In this document: piece after piece, positions 8,513 through 15,369 of the stretch
Layout of the letters: every line of letters starts with the position of its first letter
Numbering within the stretch: the stretch's first letter is position 1
The notes under the pieces: generated by a model
The model's database searches: none
Told to the model about the DNA's origin: nothing
The model's input: the letters and a program-made list of their open reading frames with translations, nothing else
Program-made: the position numbers and the translations under genes
From: Candidatus Thorarchaeota archaeon
GTDB lineage: Archaea; Asgardarchaeota; Thorarchaeia; Thorarchaeales; Thorarchaeaceae
Assembly: GCA_004524445.1 (NCBI GenBank)
Contig: SDNP01000028.1
Span: forward strand, 1 to 40,662
DNA length: 40,662 bases
Direction of reading: 5' to 3'

Positions 8513-9502
8513 TCATAAAGTCTTGCCAATCATACTAACATTCTTTCGGTATTTTGCAAGAATCTTGATAACCATCTGCTTCTGGACCCCAGCAGCTTCT
8601 GCTACTTCTTCAGTAGTACGTTTGCCATCACAGAATCTTAGAATATCCTTGTCTGCATCCTTTGCTTTCGAAAGATCACCCTCAAATTTTGGACACTTCA
8701 CGAATTGGCCCATGGTGCCTGCCCTCCCACCCTCTCCACCTTCGGCTTCAATGACTGGTACATCAACAATATTCTTTGAGGCAGCCCATTTTATGCACTC
8801 AATAACGCGCTCTGTGGACTGAAACATCGAGTCAGCAACTTGAGATATACTCAAATTACCGTCAACAAGCATCAAGACATCAAAGCCAAAATTCCGATAT
8901 GTCTTCTTCATCTCGCTGGACAGCTCAGAGTCCAACGACAATGACTTGGCATATGCAGATCCGCGTTTTGGGACCGTACTAGGCGTAACTCTGAAGTCCT
9001 CAGGGGATCTCTCTTCCGCCTCGGCTTCATGTATTTCCTCTACAGGTTCTGCTTCAGGAGTAGCCGATACTTCAGCAGCTTCCGGTTCTTCTGCTGTTGT
9101 AGAGGCGGCTTGAATTCCTATGCTCTCTAGTACCTGCAGATTACCTTCAGCAGACTCCTCGAATTCATCCGGAGGCGGGGGAAGCTCTATTCCCTCCAGC
9201 ATTCTAAGTACATTCTTGGTTTTCGCAATAGCCAATCCAAGCTGCAATTCAGGTACATATAGAACAGTGAGAATCCAGTGTTCATCCACGGGGGATAATA
9301 CAACTAGACCTTTTTCAGTATCAATAGTCATGAGTCTCAAGTCAGATTTGTATAAAGAGATGCTATCTTTAACTCGTGGAAAGAGCTCATCTGGGAATGA
9401 AAAACTAACAAAGGGGCGTCCCCCGTTTGTCATTAATGAGTATCCCAGCACTTGATCATCAAATCTTAGTTTTGAAAGGGCTCTCTCTAAATCGCTGGAC
9501 AT
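8513..9502 (-). CDS. Roadblock-like domain plus tandem HTH domains, copy 1
   Basis: I place the start at ATG 9502 because GAGGAG lies about 9 bases before it and because the resulting N-terminus aligns with the paralogue at 11414-12340; a longer frame to 9565 would add 21 unmatched residues. The 329-residue protein has three parts. Residues 1-105 have the alpha-beta-beta-alpha-beta-beta-alpha pattern of Roadblock/LC7 domains (SDLERALSKLRF, then GYSLMTNGGRPFVSFSF, then GLVVLSPVDEHWILTVLYV). Residues 110-175 are an acidic Pro/Glu/Ala-rich linker. Residues 195-329 hold two HTH-like modules, with VDGNLSISQVADSMF and CDGKRTTEEVAEAAG. No GTPase motif is present. The Bet3-like gene follows at once. 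The Roadblock assignment rests on pattern, not on a search. Confidence 0.7.
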   Translation of the reverse strand: MSSDLERALSKLRFDDQVLGYSLMTNGGRPFVSFSFPDELFPRVKDSISLYKSDLRLMTIDTEKGLVVLSPVDEHWILTVLYVPELQLGLAIAKTKNVLRMLEGIELPPPPDEFEESAEGNLQVLESIGIQAASTTAEEPEAAEVSATPEAEPVEEIHEAEAEERSPEDFRVTPSTVPKRGSAYAKSLSLDSELSSEMKKTYRNFGFDVLMLVDGNLSISQVADSMFQSTERVIECIKWAASKNIVDVPVIEAEGGEGGRAGTMGQFVKCPKFEGDLSKAKDADKDILRFCDGKRTTEEVAEAAGVQKQMVIKILAKYRKNVSMIGKTL

Positions 9503-9715
9503 GATTATGCTCCTCGAATACTCTGGCTGTGGTCTAAAACTGCACTCACAATTCTTCCTTCCCAAGTATAGTGAAAAGGGTTGCGGTAATGAATCACAGC
9601 AACTGCATGATTATTGTGAGAGTGTGGTAGGAGAAACATATCCACGATTTTAGCAGTGATGTCAACAACATTAAGAGGCATTTTCATAACTAACAGTTGC
9701 TGGAGGATAGAAAAA

Positions 9716-10291
9716 ATGCGGAATTTTCTTGGAGGCCTCGTTGGTTCGATCTTGGCAATGACCTTAGCTTATATCATAATAGGGAACCAATCTATTGTCT
9801 ATCCTGAAAATGTACAGATGATTGAATTCCTGCTCACGGGTTCTCTTATCCTCTCCGATTCACTAGAGAGTATTTTTTCGCTCAATTTCATGGGAAAACT
9901 TTTGCTTATCTGGGGCGTAGTAGGAGCGATTATCGCACCATTCGCAGTTAGCGAATGGAATATATTTAGGACAACGTTCTGGCTTGGGGGCATAATAGCA
10001 ACATTCGCACTATCATCTACGTTATTGGTGAATCCTGATTTTTGGTTCCAAAATGATAGAAATCTGCTCCTAGCTTTTCTGTATGCAAAGACCATCATGG
10101 CTTCTCTAATCTCTGTTCCTTTCTCATTACTGGCATTTAAGGCAAAGAAACGATGGTTGAGAAAAAAACCAGAACCGATACCGGAGAGAATTGAAACAGT
10201 CTGTGAGTGCGGAGCGGTCTACAAGTCGAATCCTCTTGTCTGTGTAGAGTGTGGTAGACAACTTCGAGACATTGTCGATGAACCCCAATAA
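9716..10291 (+). CDS. Membrane protein with C-terminal zinc ribbon
   Basis: I chose ATG 9716, preceded by GGAGGA at about 9702; an upstream ATG at 9656 would add 20 residues without an RBS. The 191-residue protein has four hydrophobic segments (about residues 4-24, 38-75, 85-107, 120-145), then a basic stretch KAKKRWLRKKP and a short zinc ribbon CECGAVYKSNPLVCVECG near the C-terminus. The ribbon would lie in the cytoplasm. I do not recognise the family. It is the only plus-strand gene inside the Roadblock/Bet3 region and its stop is one base from the stop of the convergent membrane-protein gene. A link to the Roadblock/Bet3 proteins is possible only by position. Confidence 0.7.
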   Translation: MRNFLGGLVGSILAMTLAYIIIGNQSIVYPENVQMIEFLLTGSLILSDSLESIFSLNFMGKLLLIWGVVGAIIAPFAVSEWNIFRTTFWLGGIIATFALSSTLLVNPDFWFQNDRNLLLAFLYAKTIMASLISVPFSLLAFKAKKRWLRKKPEPIPERIETVCECGAVYKSNPLVCVECGRQLRDIVDEPQ

Positions 10292-10292
10292 A

Positions 10293-10808
10293 TTATCTGG
10301 GCCGTGAGATTCCGCCGCCCAAAAGACCACCTACAATGCTGGCAATTGCAGGATAAAGCGCACCCTCCAATACAACCTGCAATATGAGCATGGATTCTCC
10401 ACCGATTATTGCGGCGTAGTCAGTGGTTTGAACAAAGAAGATTAGCAACCAACTCAGAAAAGCACCAATAATCACTGCGAATAGAGCGGCAAATATACCC
10501 TGAATAATATCACGTGAAAGAAGACCGGCAATAAGGCCACCAGTCCCCCAGACTAAGAACATGAGAACCTCGCTGCCCGTTGCTCCATATCCGATGTAGA
10601 TTCCGATGTTTACCCCACTCAGTGTTGTTGGATAGAGAACTGTGGATATAATAACCAGTTTGAGTTCGAGATCACTTCTTGACAAGAAGTCACCTATGAT
10701 AGCAGGATCAATTACCTCCGGTGGGATAGCAGCTCCAAATGTCAAGATGAGGAAAGTCAACGCAAAAGCAACCAACAATCCTGCCAGTGTGCCGATACCT
10801 TGACCCAA
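10293..10808 (-). CDS. Small multi-pass membrane protein, unknown family
   Basis: The 171-residue protein is almost wholly hydrophobic, with about five predicted membrane segments (residues about 4-28, 50-75, 80-98, 102-127, 140-165) and small-residue-rich patches such as SIVGGLLGGG at the C-terminus. It starts with TTG at 10808; GGAGG lies 7 bases upstream, which supports the choice. It sits 83 bases downstream of the second Bet3-like gene in the same orientation, so it may be in the same transcript as the second Roadblock/Bet3 pair and could give that pair a membrane contact. That is inference; no known domain is visible. Confidence 0.7.
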   Translation of the reverse strand: MGQGIGTLAGLLVAFALTFLILTFGAAIPPEVIDPAIIGDFLSRSDLELKLVIISTVLYPTTLSGVNIGIYIGYGATGSEVLMFLVWGTGGLIAGLLSRDIIQGIFAALFAVIIGAFLSWLLIFFVQTTDYAAIIGGESMLILQVVLEGALYPAIASIVGGLLGGGISRPR

Positions 10809-10891
10809 TCTATGGCCTCCAAATCAAACTGATACTATCATCCAAATGTAATGTTTTAAGCATATTCAAGAGGGTGTTCCGTCTGCTTAAT

Positions 10892-11398
10892 TCAGTCTAA
10901 TTCTCTGAGAGTCCATGTGCAGACATCGTCACCCAATGCCTTACAGGATTCCTGAAATGACTCGGCATTGAAGCCACGTAATTTCATGACCGCATCGAAT
11001 ACGCCACTTACTAAGTTGCAGTATTGTAGTCCAGGCATATCAGTGATTTGAACCCCTTCGCATATCGGGCAATTGGCATCAGTATATTTGATGGTCTTCC
11101 CGTCACCGCTGATCCATACATCTGTGAAGTCTTGACCAGAATTGACTTTATACGCGAGCTTAAGCGTGTCCGAAAATTCCACAAAATCGGCAGCATGTTC
11201 TTTTATTCTGTCGGCGTAATCCATCAGGAGAGTTTCTCCCACCTTGAATCCAACATCTTTCATTTTCTTGTTTATATCATCAACACTGTCACTTGTCGCC
11301 ATCAACATGTTCTGCAGCTCTCTATATGTAGCCTGAAATAGTGTTTTTGAAACCTTGTCGATTTTTAGAGCCCAAGCGAGTTTTCCTTTGATACCCAT
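10892..11398 (-). CDS. Bet3-like (TRAPP/V4R superfamily) protein, copy 2
   Basis: Of the three proteins of this fold here, this 168-residue one is closest to eukaryotic Bet3. The N-terminal segment VSKTLFQATYRELQNML fits the Bet3 start 'SseLFtLTYGaLV'. Next, DINKKMKDVGFKVGETLLMD (41-60) fits 'dvNkqLdkMGfniGvRLieD', and QYCNLVSGVFDAVMKLRGF (126-144) fits 'iYsNLLCGVLRGALEM'. Cysteines C110, C113, C127, C152 and C160 could form a metal site; C110/C113, C127 and C160 are shared with copy 1. An RBS GGAGGT precedes the ATG, and the gap to the Roadblock-like gene is 15 bases, so the two are probably made together. In eukaryotes Bet3 is a core subunit of the TRAPP complexes that activate Rab GTPases; the archaeal role is not known. 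Confidence 0.8.
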   Translation of the reverse strand: MGIKGKLAWALKIDKVSKTLFQATYRELQNMLMATSDSVDDINKKMKDVGFKVGETLLMDYADRIKEHAADFVEFSDTLKLAYKVNSGQDFTDVWISGDGKTIKYTDANCPICEGVQITDMPGLQYCNLVSGVFDAVMKLRGFNAESFQESCKALGDDVCTWTLRELD

Positions 11399-11413
11399 AT
11401 CTTTACCTCCAAT

Positions 11414-12340
11414 TCATATTCTTGATTTACGTACGAACTTGACGGTCTTCCCTCTATATGGAACTACACTCTGAAGAGCCTGAAAGTATGGTATACCCAG
11501 CATTTGTGCTATCTCTTGTAGAGTGTGAGTGCCATCGCATTTTTCGACTACGTTGCGATGCTCCTTCTTTATCTTGCTTAATTCGCCCTCAAAAATAGGA
11601 ACTTCTACAAGTTCCTTCTTTTCTAAAGCTTGTTCCTCAGGGCACTCGGCCGAAACAATTTTTCGTGAAACACACCAACGGAGAGTATCCATGACTTTCT
11701 CAACCTGTCGAGCCACTGCCTCAGCAATTTTGAAGGCAGTTCGACGCTCATCGACCATCATGAGGATGTCAAGAGCAGTGTTTCCAAACTTGGCAATGAG
11801 TTCGGCATTTATAGGTGTGTTTGTGGTCATTGATTGACTGTAGTTTTCGTCTCGGTGAATTATGCAGCCATGTCTCATCTCCACTTCATCAGGGAGAGGA
11901 TGCTCATCAAAAGAGTCGACAGAGGGGGCTTCTTCAACGGTTGTTGCTTCTACTTGGATTGTTTCTTCAGCTTCTTCTAAAGATGTTTCAGGCTCAGCTT
12001 CTGTCACTGGACTGGGCGGAGAAGGCAGGTCAACTTCACCTAGCAACTCCATTACGCTCCGAGTCTTTTGCAGTGCCATGCCTAAGGACTCTTCCGGTTT
12101 GAAGAGGACGCCCAAAACCCAACTACTATCAACCCGTGCTAGAACGACCGTTCCTGCACCACTCATTATGTTCATCAGTTTCAGAGATTCGGCATGAATT
12201 CCTAGAGTCTCCTTGATTGTGGGGAGAATTTCATCAGGTAGAGAAAAAGAGAGGAAGGGGTTTCCATCGTTGGTGAAAAGAGCATAACCACTGACGGACT
12301 CATCAAATCTGAGTTTCGTTAGTACTCGCTCTAATTCCAT
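11414..12340 (-). CDS. Roadblock-like domain plus tandem HTH domains, copy 2
   Basis: The 308-residue paralogue of the 8513-9502 product has the same three-part design. Residues 1-103 are the Roadblock-like domain (MELERVLTKLRFDESVSGYA, then FTNDGNPFLSFSLPDE, then GTVVLARVDSSWVLGVLF). Residues 105-155 are an acidic linker. Two HTH-like modules follow (about 180-230 with MMVDERRTAFKIAEAVA, and 248-300 with CDGTHTLQEIAQMLG). The shared N-terminal core EervLtKLRFDe..sGYalfTN.G.PF.SFS.PDE shows a common origin. The Bet3-like gene starts 15 bases after its stop, and the PfkB gene ends 37 bases upstream in the same direction. The HTH parts could bind DNA or just act as protein-interaction domains; the sequence alone does not decide. 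Confidence 0.7.
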   Translation of the reverse strand: MELERVLTKLRFDESVSGYALFTNDGNPFLSFSLPDEILPTIKETLGIHAESLKLMNIMSGAGTVVLARVDSSWVLGVLFKPEESLGMALQKTRSVMELLGEVDLPSPPSPVTEAEPETSLEEAEETIQVEATTVEEAPSVDSFDEHPLPDEVEMRHGCIIHRDENYSQSMTTNTPINAELIAKFGNTALDILMMVDERRTAFKIAEAVARQVEKVMDTLRWCVSRKIVSAECPEEQALEKKELVEVPIFEGELSKIKKEHRNVVEKCDGTHTLQEIAQMLGIPYFQALQSVVPYRGKTVKFVRKSRI

Positions 12341-12377
12341 TAATGCTTCCCGGACCTGTAAGTTCTGACGCTTCTAG

Positions 12378-13484
12378 TTATGCTCTGCCAGATTTAAGTA
12401 ACTTTGTACCATGAACTGAAATATCTGGATCTGATTCGAAAAAGGAAATTACGTCGTTCATCGAAGGGTGTACTGCCTTATCAGATGAAACATATAGTGC
12501 TGCAACTGCATTTGCTAGAGCTAGCCGGTTAACAGAATCAAGATTTTTCAACATTCCATAGATATTGCCTGCATTCCAAGCATCGCCTGCCCCACATAAT
12601 GTTCTCTCTGTTATTTTGAAGCTGGGGACAGAGATAACCTTCGAGTTTCGAATAGAAGAAGAAAAGAAAGGAGTATGAAGATCAATTTGACAGTTCATTC
12701 TCTTCGACATCATTTGAGCGGATTGAAGCCATTTTTCGGGTGCTTCGACGAGGTCATGCCAGTCATTTAAGCCTCCCCTCATACCACGAATGAGCCATGC
12801 GACTTCATTCTCATTCACCCCTAATACGTCAACCAATCTCGAAGGGAGAATTCTATCAACAAGCTCCGTAACCATATCAGGACGACCTGAGGGGTCACCA
12901 ATATCGAGGTATGTCTTGGCATCGCTTTCAGACCTAACAAATTCAAAAAGGCGCTCCGTCAATTCAATAGCCGCAGAATTGTGATTTAGGTTCACCAGAA
13001 CGACCATTTTTGATTCTCTAATTGCTTCCAGGTCCCGTTCAGTTAAATCATCAAATCTGAATTGCTTCGCGGAGCCACTGTCGCTAATCATGACATTAGC
13101 CTTCCGCCCTTTATAGTGGCCTTCCAATGAAACTGTCGCTGATAGAGAACCGTCCGTGTGAATATGAGATAGATCCATAGATGATTCAGTAAGGCTCTCA
13201 AGTAGACGATGTCCATATTCATCTGTTGTGATTATGGGGATAGCTGGGACATCCAGCTTAAGAAGAGCAGATGAGGTATTAATAGCATTGCCGCCTTTTC
13301 TCACAAACTGAGAATTCTCGAGTATATTGCCCCCGCCCTGCTTTGCTACCCTCCGGATCCTGCTGAGAAGCCTTTCCAAATCATCTACAATTACAAAGTG
13401 ATCAAGAAAGAAGTCAGGCAGAATGGTAACTTGCGGTAAGCTTGTGTCTTCCTTCAGAATTGAAATGAGGCCTGTATATTCCAA
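12378..13484 (-). CDS. PfkB/ribokinase-family sugar or nucleoside kinase
   Basis: The 368-residue protein has the PfkB family fold marks. They are an N-terminal KGGNAINTSSALLKLDVPAI block (63-82) matching PfkB signature 1, the region VLGVNENEVAWLIRG before the catalytic part, and the signature-2 anion hole CGAGDAWNAGN (297-307) with catalytic Asp 301. Members phosphorylate ribose, fructose, nucleosides or inositol, and the substrate cannot be read from motifs. The start is TTG 13484, with AGGGG about 9 bases upstream. It lies between the eL13-like gene and the Roadblock-like gene, 37 bases from each, so a shared transcript is likely. Confidence 0.85.
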   Translation of the reverse strand: MEYTGLISILKEDTSLPQVTILPDFFLDHFVIVDDLERLLSRIRRVAKQGGGNILENSQFVRKGGNAINTSSALLKLDVPAIPIITTDEYGHRLLESLTESSMDLSHIHTDGSLSATVSLEGHYKGRKANVMISDSGSAKQFRFDDLTERDLEAIRESKMVVLVNLNHNSAAIELTERLFEFVRSESDAKTYLDIGDPSGRPDMVTELVDRILPSRLVDVLGVNENEVAWLIRGMRGGLNDWHDLVEAPEKWLQSAQMMSKRMNCQIDLHTPFFSSSIRNSKVISVPSFKITERTLCGAGDAWNAGNIYGMLKNLDSVNRLALANAVAALYVSSDKAVHPSMNDVISFFESDPDISVHGTKLLKSGRA

Positions 13485-13521
13485 GAGAATCGCCCCTACT
13501 GGGACGCATTCAGCAATAAGT

Positions 13522-13965
13522 TTAGACCTTCTTAAGAGCTGCTTTCACCATTGAGGTGATTTTGTCCTCATCAATTCCAGTCTTATTGGAGGTCTTCTCG
13601 ATATCGCAATATGCCAAATCAGAGATGGTCAGTATTCCTGCACCAGCAAGAGCTTCGGCATTTGCTTTGCTAACACCACGAATCGATGAGAGTTCGTCAA
13701 TCGCTGTAGCGACATCAGTCGCAGGCTCTTCAAGAGACATTGCCTCAATGATATCATCAATCTCTGCAACATAATTCTTCAGAGCTTCAACGTTCTCTTC
13801 GTGGAGTGTTCTCCGTCTGAGGTCAACGATAAGCCCCATATCTCTGGTTTCAGGGATAGTGAGCTCAGCTGCTTCAATCTCCTTCTTACTAAATCCACGT
13901 CCGATGCGGGGCCGTTTGTCCTTGGGGGCTCGTACAACAGGTTCCGGGGTCATGTCGAAGCTCAT
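13522..13965 (-). CDS. rpl13e: Ribosomal protein eL13-like with C-terminal helix-hairpin-helix domain
   Basis: The 147-residue protein seems to join two parts. Residues 14-66 resemble eL13: PRIGRGFSKKEIEAAELTIP followed by ETRDMGLIVDLRRRTLHEEN and ALKNY, which parallels the eL13 pattern AGRGFtleElkaAGI..k.ArtiGIsvDhRRRn.seEsl..N...LKeY. Residues 90-147 form a helix-hairpin-helix region (ELSSIRGVSKANAEALAGAG then ISDLAYCDIEKTSNKTGI), as in Rad51 N-terminal or DUF4332-type domains. I chose ATG 13965 (aggag upstream); a longer frame to 14040 lacks matching sequence. eL13 is a 60S/50S protein known in eukaryotes and in some archaea. Whether this one is on the ribosome is inferred from residues 14-66 only. 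Confidence 0.72.
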   Translation of the reverse strand: MSFDMTPEPVVRAPKDKRPRIGRGFSKKEIEAAELTIPETRDMGLIVDLRRRTLHEENVEALKNYVAEIDDIIEAMSLEEPATDVATAIDELSSIRGVSKANAEALAGAGILTISDLAYCDIEKTSNKTGIDEDKITSMVKAALKKV

Positions 13966-14039
13966 TTTATCGTTTGCTCCTATCCAGAAGCACCGTCTTG
14001 GTGAAGCGCTTATTAGGGTTTCGAGATGGCAAGAACTCA

Positions 14040-14870
14040 TTAGAACTGGTCTAAAGAAGTCTGCTCAATAGAAAACTTCGCTTCCATTGATTCGAGTTTC
14101 TTCATCTGACGAGGCTTAATCATGTCCATTAACTCGAGCATCTGAAGAGCATTGTATGGCGCGTATCCAAAGAAGTGATTATTGAAATACCCTACAACTG
14201 CATCGGTATTACTACTCAGTTCTAGAAGCCGAGGTTTCCATTCTCTCAGTTCTTCCTCGGTGTACTTGTACTTGTACCATGGATTGGAACCGTGACCATG
14301 CCATCGAACATAGGCAAAATCAGTCGTTATCCGCATGTTCACTGGCAGGCGGGGTTCATCAACAATGACATGGGCAATATCATATTGTTCCAGAAGAGTC
14401 CAGGTTTCAGGGCCCAGCCAACTCTTATGCCTGAACTCAATCGCATATCTGAAAGATTGGTCTAAATTTGTGAAGAATGCTTCCAAGTCAGCCATTTTAT
14501 CAATGTGCCACGGGGGTAATTGAATTAGAAGTGCGGCTAGTCGATCCGATATAGGCTGGAGAAGTGTGAAGTACTCATTGAGGTCTTGTCCTGCATCCCC
14601 AGACAAATCAAGTCGATTGTCGTGTGTGACTTTCTTTGGCAACTTTGCAGTGAAGAACTTCTTTTCATCCACATTCTTCTTTAGGTATTGAATAAAGCCT
14701 TTCTTTGGGAGGGCATAGAAGGTGGAGTTAATCTCCGCAGTATCAAAGTAGGTCAAGTACTGATGGAGCAAAGAGGACATCGAATGGTAAAATATCTCTT
14801 TCCACCCAGTTGAGTCTTTGTAAGACCAACCACTTGTGCCTATATGCAGACCCGGAATCATCAGTTTCAC
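14040..14870 (-). CDS. DUF72 (YecE-like) TIM-barrel protein
   Basis: The 276-residue protein shows the DUF72 pattern: IGTSGWSYKDSTGWKEIFY at the N-terminus, FDTAEINSTFYALP, FTAKLPKKVTHD, LIQLPPW, YAIEFRHKSWL and DFAYVRWHGHG. This family adopts a TIM barrel of unproven enzymatic function, often placed near repair or nuclease genes. Length is typical (240-290). The start appears to be GTG 14870, and ATG 14861 is possible; neither has a strong RBS. It is the most upstream gene of a minus-strand run that continues into the eL13-like, PfkB and Roadblock/Bet3 genes. Confidence 0.88.
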   Translation of the reverse strand: MKLMIPGLHIGTSGWSYKDSTGWKEIFYHSMSSLLHQYLTYFDTAEINSTFYALPKKGFIQYLKKNVDEKKFFTAKLPKKVTHDNRLDLSGDAGQDLNEYFTLLQPISDRLAALLIQLPPWHIDKMADLEAFFTNLDQSFRYAIEFRHKSWLGPETWTLLEQYDIAHVIVDEPRLPVNMRITTDFAYVRWHGHGSNPWYKYKYTEEELREWKPRLLELSSNTDAVVGYFNNHFFGYAPYNALQMLELMDMIKPRQMKKLESMEAKFSIEQTSLDQF

Positions 14871-14982
14871 AAATACTCGAAGGAATTTGGCTCTTTGCGT
14901 GGACGAGTCTTATCAAAACTGGTTTCCTACGTCTAAGATGAGATTCAAAAGGGATGGAGACATCATATTTTCGTGATTCAAG

Positions 14983-15300
14983 ATGAAGGCAGAAAACGTC
15001 AAAGCCGAGTTTTCTAATTTGAGCATACATATGGGTGATTTTGGTCACTCCAAATTCAAAATGAAATGTGATATCACATACGAGGACATGATGTTAATGA
15101 TGGATGGGGGCAAACGGGTAGCACGGCTCCATGCTCGTAATATCAACAACGTGCATCTCGAAAAGAAAGCAATACGAATATCAGCCGTGAATTTCGAAAT
15201 TAAAGAGAATGAAGAGGTCAGTGTAGCCACTGGATCAATTAGGTTAGAACTAGGTGATGATGCCAAAAAATGGTATGAGGAACTCTGGGGCTATTCTTGA
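14983..15300 (+). CDS. Hypothetical protein, 105 residues
   Basis: I do not recognise this protein. It starts at ATG 14983 and is soluble and charged, with alternating hydrophobic residues that suggest a beta-rich fold (for example HSKFKMKCDITYEDMMLMMD, then VHLEKKAIRISAVNFEIK and SVATGSIRLELGD). There is one cysteine. It is divergent from the DUF72 gene (113 bases between starts) and 69 bases before glutamine synthetase, but the T-rich gap suggests a separate promoter for the latter. Moderate confidence that it is real comes from its plausible amino-acid composition and lack of an overlapping gene. Confidence 0.6.
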   Translation: MKAENVKAEFSNLSIHMGDFGHSKFKMKCDITYEDMMLMMDGGKRVARLHARNINNVHLEKKAIRISAVNFEIKENEEVSVATGSIRLELGDDAKKWYEELWGYS

Positions 15301-15369
15301 GCTTAGAACAGCTTTTTTATTGCATATTTGTTTGGATGACGATGCCTTTGACGCAGGGGTTAAGTGGAA

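Noticed and set aside
9505..9687. A 60-codon minus-strand frame with protein-like composition, ending 2 bases before the Roadblock-like start ATG 9502
   Set aside because: No ribosome-binding site precedes its ATG, and it fills the space where promoters for the two divergent genes must lie. A frame extension of the Roadblock gene to 9565 was also rejected, because the extra 21 residues do not match the paralogue.
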